This document shows, in pieces, positions 1 through 8,136 of a stretch of 64,000 nt of DNA. The position numbers were made by a program, and so were the translations under genes. Below the pieces are notes generated by a model. The model had not been told where the DNA came from. It ran no database searches and saw only the letters and a list, made by a program, of their open reading frames with translations. The DNA is from an uncultured bacterium (GTDB taxonomy: Bacteria > Planctomycetota > UBA1135 > GCA-002686595): the NCBI GenBank assembly GCA_938083085.1, contig CALLKX010000012.1, positions 113,761-177,760 on the forward strand, given 5' to 3'. Each line of letters opens with the position of its first letter. Within the stretch, counting starts at the first letter, position 1.

Positions 1-938
1 ATCGCGTCTTCCACCTGCGCGTTGACGCCGACCTCGTACACCGGGGCCTCCACGGCGCGCAAGACGCCGACCGGGACGGGCATCTCGGGGTCGTCCCGCA
101 TGCCTGCGATCAGGACCGTGGGTGCGTGAGAGGGGGTGTCAGGGCGCCAGACGTCGGCTTCCTCGGCAGAGCAGCGCTCGACGGTGAACCCGTTGAAGCG
201 TAGGCCCTTGTCGCGGTCAGCGCCGTAGATCATGGGCTCTCCGGCGACCAGGTCGACCGTCCGGTCGGGCCGGACCTTCTTCTCCACCGTGGTGGCGTAG
301 AAGTCCTTGTTGAAGATCACGCAGTTCTGAAGGATCTCGATGAACGACGTCCCCCTGTGCGCGGCGGCCGCCTTGAGGATCTTAGACATGTGCTTCATGT
401 CCTGGTCGATGGTCCGCGCCACGAAGGTGGCCTGGGACCCGACTGCGAACTGAGCGGGCTCGAAGGGGCGGTCGATGGAGCCCATGGGCGTCGACTTCTT
501 CTTCGTGCCTACCGGTGACGTGGGGGAATACTGCCCCTTCGTCAGGCCGTAGATCTCGTTGTTGAACATGAGGATGTTCACGTCGAGGTTGCGGCGCAGG
601 ATGTGGGCCAGGTGGTTGCCGCCGATGGAGAGAGAGTCTCCGTCGCCGGTCACGATCCACACGTCGAGGTCAGGGTTCGCGACCTTGACCCCGGTGGCGA
701 CCGCGGGAGCGCGGCCGTGGATGGTGTGGAAGCCGTACGTGTTCATGTAGTACGGGAAGCGGCTAGAGCAGCCGATCCCCGAGACGAACACGGTCTTGGC
801 GGGGTCCGCGCCGGACTCCGCCATGTGCTTCTGGAGGGCGTTGAGGATCGCGTAGTCCCCGCAGCCAGGGCACCAGCGCACCTCCTGGTCGGAGGCGAAG
901 TCCTTCTTCGTGAGGGCGGGCTGAGCGATGTCGGTCAT
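1..938 (-). CDS. korB: 2-oxoacid:ferredoxin oxidoreductase beta subunit (3'-truncated by window edge)
   Basis: This is the beta subunit of a 2-oxoglutarate (or related 2-oxoacid):ferredoxin oxidoreductase, which binds thiamine diphosphate and transfers electrons from oxidative decarboxylation to ferredoxin in the cytoplasm. The reverse-strand ATG at 936-938 opens a frame beginning MTDIAQPALTKKDF. It is followed by the family signature RWCPGCGDYAIL, then GIGCSSR, and the TPP/Mg motif GDGDSLSIGGNH with NNEIYGLTKGQ. About 312 codons are present and no stop is reached, so the C-terminus lies outside the window. It starts 14 bases after the KorA stop, so the two subunits are cotranscribed. Substrate specificity among the 2-oxoacid enzymes cannot be settled from sequence by eye, but the two-subunit KorAB form with a fused gamma domain is typical of 2-oxoglutarate enzymes. 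Confidence 0.93.
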   Translation of the reverse strand, partial: MTDIAQPALTKKDFASDQEVRWCPGCGDYAILNALQKHMAESGADPAKTVFVSGIGCSSRFPYYMNTYGFHTIHGRAPAVATGVKVANPDLDVWIVTGDGDSLSIGGNHLAHILRRNLDVNILMFNNEIYGLTKGQYSPTSPVGTKKKSTPMGSIDRPFEPAQFAVGSQATFVARTIDQDMKHMSKILKAAAAHRGTSFIEILQNCVIFNKDFYATTVEKKVRPDRTVDLVAGEPMIYGADRDKGLRFNGFTVERCSAEEADVWRPDTPSHAPTVLIAGMRDDPEMPVPVGVLRAVEAPVYEVGVNAQVEDA

Positions 939-952
939 GGTCGTATTCCTCC

Positions 953-2830
953 TCAGGCTCCCGCGTGCTCGTCGAGGACGCGCTTGATCTCGGCTTCGAT
1001 CTCGGTGACGAGGAACGGCTGGCCGGTGACCTTGTTGAAGGGGATGTAGTTGTGGTCCGGAAGTTCGCCGCGCAGGAGGGATGTCATCTGTGCCACGTTC
1101 ATCTCGGGGATCAGGACAACCTTGAACCGAGCGAAGATCTCGTCGAGCCCGTGGGGCAGCGGCCACACGTGGGTCAGGTGGATCCTGGAGACGCTCTGGC
1201 CCTTGGCCTGCGCGTTCTCGACGGCCTGTCGGAGGATGCCGACCGTGGAGCCCCAGCCGAGCACCAGGACGTCACCGGACTCGGCGCCGTGCACCTCGGG
1301 GGTGGGGATGGAGTCCGCGACGTTGCGCACCTTCTGGTGGCGCATGTCAGTCATGGCCTGGTGGTTGTCCGGGTCGTAGCTGATGTTGCTACTCGGGGCC
1401 TTCTCGAGGCCGCCGATCCGGAACTCCATGCCGGGGGTCCCCGGCTTGACCCAGGGGCGCGCGAGCTTCTCGTCGCGTCCGAAGGACTGGAAGTCCTCGG
1501 TCTTCTCCTCGGTGAACCGCACGGGGAACGGCTTGAGCGTGTCGAGGTCCGGGAGGGCCCAGGGCTCGGCGCCGTTGGCGATGAAGTTGTCCGAGAGCAG
1601 GATGACCGGGGTCATGTACTGCACCGCGATCCGGCAGGCGTCGATCGACAGCTCAAAGGCGTCGCTGGGCTTGCTGATGGCGATGACGGGCATGGGCGCG
1701 TCGCCGTTACGACCGAAGATGCTGCTCAGAAGGTCAGACTGCTCGACCTTGGTGGGCATGCCCGTGGAGGGGCCGGCGCGCTGGACATCGACGATCACGA
1801 GCGGGAGCTCGGTGGAGATCGCGAGGCCCATGGCCTCGCCCTTGAGGGCCATGCCAGGTCCAGAGGTCCCGGTCATGCCCAGGCTCCCGGCGAAGGAAGC
1901 GCCGATGGCGGAGCAGATGGCCGCGATCTCGTCCTCGCTCTGGATGGTCACGACGCCGTGGTTCTTGTAGCCCGCGAGAAACTCCAGGACGCTCGAGGCC
2001 GGGGTGATCGGGTACGAGCAGTACACGGGCTTGATGCCGGCGAGCTTGGCGCCAGCGACCAGGCCGATGGCAAGGGCTTGGTTGCCCATGACGTTGCGAT
2101 AGGTGCCCGGCTGAAGCGTCGCCTTGGGGACCTCGTATTGGCCCTGGAAGAGCTCGCGGATGTCCCCTGCGTTGTACCCGGCCTTGAGCGCCGTCTGGTT
2201 GGCAGCGATGAGGTCATCCTTGCCCTTGAACTTCTCTTCCAGCCACTCGAGCGTCGGCTCGAGGGGGCGGCTGTACACCCAGTACATCAGGCCCAGGGTG
2301 TAGAAGTTCTTGCAGCGCTGCTTGTCCTTGTTGGAGAGCGGCGAGTCGGCGAGCGCCTCGGAGACGCGGGAGTTGATGCCGACCTCGATGACGCGGAAGC
2401 CGTCCAGGGTCCCGTCCTCAAGGGGGTTCGTGTCGCACTTCGCCTTCTTCAGGTCCGTCGCCTTGAAGGCGTCGGTGTTGACGATGACGATCCCGCCCTT
2501 CTTCAGCGTGTCGATGTTGACCATCAGCGCCGCAGGGTTCATGGCAACGAGCACGTCGGGCTGGTCGCCCGGCGTGTGGATGTCAGAGGAGCTGAACTGC
2601 AGCTGGAAGCCAGAGACCCCCGGCCGCGTCCCGACTGGCGCCCGGATCTCGGCGGGGAAGTCGGGGAGGGTCGCGAGGTCGTTCCCGAACAGCGCGCTGG
2701 TGCGCGTGAACTGGTTCCCCGTCACCTGCATTCCGTCGCCGGAGTCGCCGGCGAAGCGGAGGACAACGCGGTCGAGCTGCTGGAGGGGGAGCTCACCTGC
2801 GGAGGTGTCTTGGGCGGTCGGCGGAGTCAT
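953..2830 (-). CDS. korA: 2-oxoacid:ferredoxin oxidoreductase alpha subunit with fused gamma domain
   Basis: This is the alpha subunit (625 aa) of the same 2-oxoacid:ferredoxin oxidoreductase. The N-terminal ~190 residues are the gamma domain (VVLRFAGDSGDGMQVTGNQF, then PDVLVAMNPAAL), and the remainder is the pyrimidine-binding alpha domain (CSYPITPASSVLEFLA, SEDEIAAICSAIGASFAG, TGTSGPGMALKGEAMGLA). This gamma-alpha fusion is the KorA/OorA architecture. The ATG at 2828-2830 gives a normal N-terminus without an obvious ribosome site. The enzyme would supply reduced ferredoxin and run the 2-oxoglutarate to succinyl-CoA step of the TCA cycle without a lipoate dehydrogenase complex. The long open frame on the opposite strand is a G+C artefact. 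Confidence 0.95.
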   Translation of the reverse strand: MTPPTAQDTSAGELPLQQLDRVVLRFAGDSGDGMQVTGNQFTRTSALFGNDLATLPDFPAEIRAPVGTRPGVSGFQLQFSSSDIHTPGDQPDVLVAMNPAALMVNIDTLKKGGIVIVNTDAFKATDLKKAKCDTNPLEDGTLDGFRVIEVGINSRVSEALADSPLSNKDKQRCKNFYTLGLMYWVYSRPLEPTLEWLEEKFKGKDDLIAANQTALKAGYNAGDIRELFQGQYEVPKATLQPGTYRNVMGNQALAIGLVAGAKLAGIKPVYCSYPITPASSVLEFLAGYKNHGVVTIQSEDEIAAICSAIGASFAGSLGMTGTSGPGMALKGEAMGLAISTELPLVIVDVQRAGPSTGMPTKVEQSDLLSSIFGRNGDAPMPVIAISKPSDAFELSIDACRIAVQYMTPVILLSDNFIANGAEPWALPDLDTLKPFPVRFTEEKTEDFQSFGRDEKLARPWVKPGTPGMEFRIGGLEKAPSSNISYDPDNHQAMTDMRHQKVRNVADSIPTPEVHGAESGDVLVLGWGSTVGILRQAVENAQAKGQSVSRIHLTHVWPLPHGLDEIFARFKVVLIPEMNVAQMTSLLRGELPDHNYIPFNKVTGQPFLVTEIEAEIKRVLDEHAGA

Positions 2831-3014
2831 CGTTGGGCTTGGGCGTGGGCGCCGGAAATTGGCAGGAGAGGATAGGCCCGACCCCGGTGCAGATGAGCAC
2901 CCATCCGAACAGAAGCCTCAGCATCGGCACCTGAACATCACCCGGACGCGGTCTGAGGCACAGGAAAGCCCTCTCCGGGGCGCCTCTAGAGGTTCGCCGG
3001 ACGTGCCCTCGGGG

Positions 3015-3032
3015 AGGCGCCGGATGGCGCCT
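3015..3032 (-). terminator. Hairpin downstream of the 3042-3557 gene
   Basis: A perfect inverted repeat AGGCGCC, four bases GGAT, GGCGCCT starts ten bases beyond the stop of the reverse-strand gene ending at 3042. It has no T tract, as with other hairpins in this genome. It would separate that gene from korA, whose start lies 211 bases further on. The rest of 2831-3014 holds no recognisable gene. Confidence 0.4.
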
Positions 3033-3041
3033 TAGCCGCGC

Positions 3042-3557
3042 TCAGATGGAGCAGACCCGCGATTTCGCGCGGTCGCGCATTCCACCCTGAAGGTCCGTGG
3101 CGCGGACCTGGGTCTCCAAGGACCGGTCAATCGCCTCCGCGACGACCTCCGGATCGCAGCTCTCGGGCAGCAGGAACGCGATCTCGGCGTCGTCCAGCGC
3201 GCCGCACGGGAGCTGGACGTGGAAGTCCACGTAGAGCGTCTCGATCACCATGGTCAGCGCCAGAGCGGCGTCCGAGCGGCTCCTGATCCTCGCCAGTGAG
3301 GCGACCAGGGGGATCGAGGCCTTCGCTCGCACGTAGCCCTCGGGAGCCTTGGACCACCTGGACATCCAGGGGTCGCCGTTGATCAGGAGGTACTTCGAGA
3401 CCTCCACCCAACGACTCTTCGAGGCCTTCGCGACGGTCTCATCTGGGGATCCGTCGTCGCAGGGGTCCGCGGAAATCAGCCTGAATTGCGGCCGCTCCGT
3501 CCCCGTGGAGGGTCCGGCGGGGTCGAACTGGTCGTCAATGGAGTCGGACTCGGTCAT
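3042..3557 (-). CDS. Hypothetical protein, 171 aa
   Basis: I do not recognise this protein. The chosen start (MTESDSIDDQFDP) gives 171 residues. A longer frame runs upstream to 3674 but adds only low-complexity residues that overlap the promoter area of the divergent gene. The N-terminal ~45 residues are acidic and probably disordered. The core (RWVEVSKYLLINGDPWMSRW, then residues suggesting two helices and a short strand) looks globular and soluble. It ends in CSI. There is no signal peptide, membrane segment or metal motif. It lies upstream of korAB on the same strand but is separated by 211 bases and a hairpin, so functional linkage is not implied. Confidence 0.6.
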   Translation of the reverse strand: MTESDSIDDQFDPAGPSTGTERPQFRLISADPCDDGSPDETVAKASKSRWVEVSKYLLINGDPWMSRWSKAPEGYVRAKASIPLVASLARIRSRSDAALALTMVIETLYVDFHVQLPCGALDDAEIAFLLPESCDPEVVAEAIDRSLETQVRATDLQGGMRDRAKSRVCSI

Positions 3558-3658
3558 GTGGTGCACGCGGTGCTGGGCTAGTGGTCGTCCAGATGACCCC
3601 TCGCACTGAACTGGAATCGGGGCCCGTACGTCCCCCCCTTCTCCTCTCGCACCTCCGT

Positions 3659-3664
3659 TACGAT
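3659..3664 (+). promoter_or_regulatory. Possible -10 element for the HEAT/VWA gene
   Basis: TACGAT lies 34 bases before the ATG at 3698 in the divergent intergenic region. There is no convincing -35 box. It would place the transcript start near 3671 and so favours the ATG at 3698 over the in-frame start at 3581. Confidence 0.3.
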
Positions 3665-3697
3665 CCTGGTGCAACTACGGCCCGCCCACCTCGTTCG

Positions 3698-5617
3698 ATG
3701 CACCCCATCCAGCAGACCTCCCCGGCCCAGATGACCCCTGTGGCCCAGATGACCCCCTTGGCGACCTCCTCGGCATGGGGCTGGGTTGAGGGCCTCGGGG
3801 GGCTCCTGAGTGCTCAACGGTGGATGCTCGTGCTCATGCTGGCTCTCGCCATGCCCTCTGGCGCCCTCGCCGCAGCGCCTCAGAATCGGGCGCTCGAGAT
3901 CTCCTCGACGATCCGCCGCGAGGGGGATAAGACGCCCTCGGCCCTCTTCGAGGAGCTCGGAGTTCTCGGGTCTGCTCAGGCCTTCGGCGTGCTCGAGCGT
4001 TCGCTGTCGCAGGTCAAGTCGGCCTCCAAGTTCGGCGCGATCTTCCGCGCGATGCGTCACTTCCTCCCGGACGCGGATCTTGGACCGAAGGCGGTTCGGC
4101 TCACGCTGCGCTACGCCAAGGGGCGCGACAAGGCCGAGGCTCCCCAGGCGGCGAACGCCCTGGCGAGCTTCGGGGCAGGCGCCACCGAGGCCCTCCTCGA
4201 GCTGGCAGAGCAGGGAAAGCTACCCCGAGCGCGCGCCACCGCGCTGCGGGGGCTGCAAGCGGAGATCCTTGAGCGCGGCGACCTGGACCTGCTCGACCTG
4301 GTCCTGGAGTCCTGGGTCACCCCCCGCTCCGGCACTCAGGCCCAGGCCTGCGCCGTGCTCGCCTCGTTCCGGGAGCTGGACGCCCTCAAGCGGATGGCGA
4401 AGTTCCTGGGGTCGAAGAAGGCCTCCTACCAGATGCGTCAGACCATCCTGCGGGCGATGGCGGCTCACCCCTTTGGAACGAGTGCCGTCTTGGATGAGGG
4501 GGTCGAGCAGGTCCTCTACCGCGGGCTGCAGGTCAAGGATTCACGGCTGCGCTACTACGCCCTGGACTCCATGGCGACCCGCGGCGGGACGGAGAGCCTG
4601 CCCGCGGTCACCAGGCTCACCAAGGACAAGGATCCGGCCGTTCGCCGTCTCGCCCTGCTGGTGGTCCTGCGGAGCACCTCGAACAGCAAGGGGGCGATGG
4701 GGCTCTCGCGCTCCTCCGATCCGGTCGCTCGCCAGGCCGCGGCCATCTTCCTCGCGGAGAGCTCCGGGCGGGACGCCTTGGGTGCCCTGCACGCCTTGCT
4801 CGAGGACGAGAACTCCTCCGTCCGCGCCGAGGCGATCCGTCAGATTGGACGGCGTCGGGAGGTGGCCTCCATCCTGCCGCTGATCGAATGCCTCTCCCGT
4901 GAGAAGGGGCGGCTCCGGGGCGACGTCCACTTCGTGCTCACGATGATGACGGGGTTGGACCTGGGGTTCAGGGTCGGGTCCTGGAGGAGCTTTTGGAGGG
5001 ACAGGGGCGAGGGATTCCAGATGCCGACCCTCGAGGAGGCGCGCAAGGTCGCGGCCGAGCTCGCGGCGAATCAGAGCGAGGAGGGCATGTCCGCCGTGTC
5101 CTTCTACGGGCTGACCGTGATCTCGGACAGCTTCGCCCTCGTGGTGGACACCTCGGGCTCGATGACCGCCAACGTGAAGGACGGCAAGACTCGGCTGGAT
5201 ATCGCCAAGGAGCAGATCAACCAGGCCATCAAGCGCATCCGAGCGGGGTCGCTCTTCAACATCATCCCCTTCTCCGACAACGCGTTCCCGATGGAGGAGG
5301 TGCTGATCGAGATGGACGATTCACTGCGCGAGGACTCGGTGCTCTACGTCGAGGGCCTCCGCGCGGCGGGGGGGACCAACGTCTACGAGGGCCTCGCGGC
5401 GGCCTTTGAGGACGAGTACGTCGACACGATCTACCTGCTCACCGACGGCGATCCCAGCGCTGGCGCCATCACGGACCCGCTCGCGCTCCGCGAGGAAGTC
5501 GAGCGCTGGAACTCGGTCCGTGGCATCCGGATCCACTGCATCTCTGTCGGAAAGGCGAGCCCCCTCCTGAGCGGCATTGCAGACGACTCGGGCGGAGACT
5601 ACACGGAAGTAAAATAA
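3698..5617 (+). CDS. HEAT-repeat plus von Willebrand factor A domain protein, exported
   Basis: The protein has 639 aa from the ATG at 3698; an in-frame start at 3581 would add 39 residues that look like non-coding sequence. A hydrophobic stretch at about residues 43-60 (WMLVLMLALAMPSGALA) after a long N-region suggests a signal peptide or anchor. A start at ATG 3827 would give a more normal signal length. Residues ~80-400 are alpha-helical repeats of HEAT type (for example DPAVRRLALLVVLRS, NSSVRAEAIRQIGRRREV). Residues ~470-639 are a VWA domain with an intact MIDAS motif (VVDTSGSM at ~482-489) and LLTDGDPSAG. It is likely a periplasmic scaffold that binds partners through metal-dependent adhesion. 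This domain pairing is common in Planctomycetota, but its role is unknown. Confidence 0.85.
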   Translation: MHPIQQTSPAQMTPVAQMTPLATSSAWGWVEGLGGLLSAQRWMLVLMLALAMPSGALAAAPQNRALEISSTIRREGDKTPSALFEELGVLGSAQAFGVLERSLSQVKSASKFGAIFRAMRHFLPDADLGPKAVRLTLRYAKGRDKAEAPQAANALASFGAGATEALLELAEQGKLPRARATALRGLQAEILERGDLDLLDLVLESWVTPRSGTQAQACAVLASFRELDALKRMAKFLGSKKASYQMRQTILRAMAAHPFGTSAVLDEGVEQVLYRGLQVKDSRLRYYALDSMATRGGTESLPAVTRLTKDKDPAVRRLALLVVLRSTSNSKGAMGLSRSSDPVARQAAAIFLAESSGRDALGALHALLEDENSSVRAEAIRQIGRRREVASILPLIECLSREKGRLRGDVHFVLTMMTGLDLGFRVGSWRSFWRDRGEGFQMPTLEEARKVAAELAANQSEEGMSAVSFYGLTVISDSFALVVDTSGSMTANVKDGKTRLDIAKEQINQAIKRIRAGSLFNIIPFSDNAFPMEEVLIEMDDSLREDSVLYVEGLRAAGGTNVYEGLAAAFEDEYVDTIYLLTDGDPSAGAITDPLALREEVERWNSVRGIRIHCISVGKASPLLSGIADDSGGDYTEVK

Positions 5618-5624
5618 TCTAGAG

Positions 5625-5630
5625 TATACT
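5625..5630 (+). promoter_or_regulatory. Possible -10 element in an AT-rich island before the sulfatase-like gene
   Basis: TATACT lies inside an AT-rich stretch (about 5609-5635) that overlaps the stop codon of the upstream gene and stands out sharply in this G+C-rich DNA. A good -35 box is not evident. It could start transcription of the gene at 5705, leaving a ~70-base leader. Confidence 0.3.
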
Positions 5631-5704
5631 AATGTGTGGGTTGAGCCTTGTTCAGGGCTCTCAGGCGGGATCGACGGGTGAGTTGACTGGTACGCTTCCC
5701 TCCG

Positions 5705-8086
5705 ATGGAAGGCTCCCAAACGACCTCGGACCCCGGCGAGCCCAACGTCCTCCTGGAGGTATTCCCCGGCGCCTTTCTGCTCGGCGGGGCGACGGCGCTG
5801 ATCGCAGGCGTCCTGCAGGTGGCCGCGGTCCCCGCTCACCTGGGCCAAGGGGCCCGGGACCTCGAGCAGGTGGCGCTGGCTGTAGGTTGGTTCGATCACC
5901 TCGCCGAGGCGCTCTTCGCGACGACCCTGGGCATGCTCATGGTGGCCGCGGCGCGGCGGACGGGGCGGCGCTCGGTGCGGGTGGGGGTCTTTGCGGTGGT
6001 GGTCCTGCTGCTGCTGACTTACCTCGCGGGCTTCCCCGGCGGCGCCGTCGGCCTGACAGTCGGCAGCATCGGGGCGGCCGGTCTCATCACGGCGGGCTTG
6101 TTCGCCGTCGACGCCCTCGGCCTTCGTGGGCGTGCAGCGCTTGCGGTCGGCCTGTTGCTCGGGGTCGGCCCTACGTGGTGGGCGGCCGCGCGTATCCAGG
6201 CGGACAGCCCCGGGATTCCGGTTCGGGTCGTGCTCTACGACCTCGTCGCCGCGCCCGACCTCTTTGAGAACCTGCAGGCCCGCCCAGGCGCGGAGCCTGG
6301 CGTCGGCGTCCTCACGCCGGCGGTGGACCAGCAGACAGACACCGGGGACAAGCCCGCGCTCATCATGCCGCCCCCCGCGGCGCAGGTCATGACGGTCCCG
6401 GTCTCCGCGGGCTCGGTTCGACTGATGGCCTCGGTGGGCGCGGATGGGTCCGTCGTCCAGCGGCTACCCCGCGAGCTCGAGGCCCTGCGGGTCCGCTACC
6501 GGATCCTCGTGGATGGTGACGAGGCCTGGTCTGAGGTCGTCGAGCACCGCCGCATGCCAGCCGGCCTCTGGGACACCAGCGTCTTCCGCTGGCGTCACGT
6601 GGCGGGGCCCGGGGGGCCGGGGATCCCGGTGACTGGCGGGCAGAGCCTGCGCTTCGAGACCGCCTTGCTGTGGGACTCGGAGGAGGAGCGCGCGCTCCTC
6701 GAGGGGCTCGGCGCGGAGGGCCTTCAGCTCGGCTTCGGAGGCGTGACCCTCGAGAAGGAGTTCCGCGAGCCCCGGCGACTGGCGACTCCAGACGCGCCCA
6801 ACATCGTGTACGTGGTGATGGACACCCTGCGGCGCGACCGCCTCAGCCTCTACGGCTACGAGCGGCCGACGACGCCTCGGCTGGACGCCTTCGCCAGCGA
6901 GGGGCTCGTGTTCGAGGACGCCTACACGACGTCCAGCTGGACCTGGCCGTCCACCGCCTCTCTCTTCACCGGGCGGCTCCCCGATTCCCACGGCGTCAAG
7001 AGCTCCAAGGCGTGCACCTTGAGCCAGCGTCTGCCCACCCTCGCAGAGGCCCTGCAGGCACGCGGCTACAGCACCGCGGCCTTCGTGGGGAACCCCATCG
7101 TCGAGCCCAACCGCTACTTCGATCAGGGCTTCGAGACGTTCGAGGTCGAGGTCCCCAAGTTCCGCATGTCGGACGAGGTGATGCCCGCCGCGCTCCAGTG
7201 GATGGAGGCCCACGCGCCGGTGCGCTTCTTTCTCTACCTGCACCTGGTCGACCCCCATACACCCCACCGGCCTCACCCCGCCGAGGCGGCGCGCCTCGAG
7301 CTGCCGTCTCCGCCCGCCGGCTGGCCCGAGCGAGGCCTGGACGGCGTCCCCTCGGACCCCGCGCCGACGCCGGAGATCAGCGAGTACTCGAGCCAGCTCT
7401 ACGACGCGAGCGTCGCCACGGGGGACCGCTGGTTCGGGGTGCTCTTGGACGAGCTAGACCGACTGGACCTCTCCACGCGGACCATCGTGGTCTTCACTTC
7501 GGACCACGGTGAGGAGCTCTTCGAGCACGGCCGACACGGCCACGGCCACGAGGTCTTCGACGAGCTGGTCCGCGCCCCCCTCGTGATGCGAGGCCCCGGG
7601 ATCCCGGTCAGGCGCCGCGTCGGCGTGGTCTCCAATCGTTACATCCCGACCACCCTCGCGACCCTCGCGGGCGCGACCCTGCGGACGCCGGGCCTCCAGG
7701 TCCAGCTGGTCGAGGACCAGCTGCCCGACGAGGCGCTCTTCGAGACCACGAAGGGGGTCTGGGGCAAGGCTCGCTATCAGCAGCTCTTCGGGCTCCGTCG
7801 CGGCGCCGCCGCGTTCCACCTGCGGGTCCGTCCGACGGAAGATGACCCGCTCGGCCCGGAGCCCGCAGCGGGGGGTGACCTGCGCGTCTTTGACGTGATC
7901 GGCGACCCGGAGCAGCAGCGTGACCTGGCGGGCATGCGCCCGGCGAAGGACGAGGCCGGGGAGCGGCGGATCCGTGAGCTGGTGGAAGAGGCGCTGGAGT
8001 CGCGGCCGCCGCTGGTCCTCGGCGTTGGCGCGCAGGGGCAGCAGCAGCTCGAGCAGATCGGATACGCCGACGGGCGCGACCGCTGA
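5705..8086 (+). CDS. Membrane-anchored sulfatase-superfamily protein with a Thr in place of the formylglycine Cys
   Basis: The protein has 793 aa. The N-terminal ~165 residues contain about four to five hydrophobic membrane segments (for example VVVLLLLTYLAGFPGGAVGL), followed by a ~200-residue extracytoplasmic linker. From about residue 362 it is an alkaline-phosphatase/sulfatase fold: NIVYVVMDTLRRDRLSLYGY carries the metal-binding Asp, and VVFTSDHGEELFEHGRHGHG the second metal site. The sulfatase signature C/S-x-P-x-R is replaced by T413-W-P-S-T417, so no formylglycine could form. Thr nucleophiles are known in the related LtaS and EptA phosphotransferases, which are also membrane-anchored, so phospho-group transfer to an envelope glycan or lipid is a reasonable alternative to sulfatase activity. 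The C-terminal tail (~700-793) is not assigned. Confidence 0.85.
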   Translation: MEGSQTTSDPGEPNVLLEVFPGAFLLGGATALIAGVLQVAAVPAHLGQGARDLEQVALAVGWFDHLAEALFATTLGMLMVAAARRTGRRSVRVGVFAVVVLLLLTYLAGFPGGAVGLTVGSIGAAGLITAGLFAVDALGLRGRAALAVGLLLGVGPTWWAAARIQADSPGIPVRVVLYDLVAAPDLFENLQARPGAEPGVGVLTPAVDQQTDTGDKPALIMPPPAAQVMTVPVSAGSVRLMASVGADGSVVQRLPRELEALRVRYRILVDGDEAWSEVVEHRRMPAGLWDTSVFRWRHVAGPGGPGIPVTGGQSLRFETALLWDSEEERALLEGLGAEGLQLGFGGVTLEKEFREPRRLATPDAPNIVYVVMDTLRRDRLSLYGYERPTTPRLDAFASEGLVFEDAYTTSSWTWPSTASLFTGRLPDSHGVKSSKACTLSQRLPTLAEALQARGYSTAAFVGNPIVEPNRYFDQGFETFEVEVPKFRMSDEVMPAALQWMEAHAPVRFFLYLHLVDPHTPHRPHPAEAARLELPSPPAGWPERGLDGVPSDPAPTPEISEYSSQLYDASVATGDRWFGVLLDELDRLDLSTRTIVVFTSDHGEELFEHGRHGHGHEVFDELVRAPLVMRGPGIPVRRRVGVVSNRYIPTTLATLAGATLRTPGLQVQLVEDQLPDEALFETTKGVWGKARYQQLFGLRRGAAAFHLRVRPTEDDPLGPEPAAGGDLRVFDVIGDPEQQRDLAGMRPAKDEAGERRIRELVEEALESRPPLVLGVGAQGQQQLEQIGYADGRDR

Positions 8087-8104
8087 GCAGCCGCGCCCGT
8101 CGGC
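8066..8104. terminator. Bidirectional hairpin between convergent genes
   Basis: The perfect 13-base arms GCCGACGGGCGCG and CGCGCCCGTCGGC flank a 13-base loop. The hairpin overlaps the stop codon of the sulfatase-like gene and lies 33 bases from the end of the convergent cystathionine beta-synthase gene. There is no T tract on either strand. Confidence 0.6.
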
Positions 8105-8136
8105 GGTCCCCCTTCGGGGCGAGTGAGGCGCAGGCG

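Noticed and set aside
965..2875. Long open frame antisense to korA
   Set aside because: High G+C produces long stop-free antisense frames. The residue content is Leu/Val/Gly/Asp/Arg-rich without any family match, and the minus-strand frame is clearly korA.
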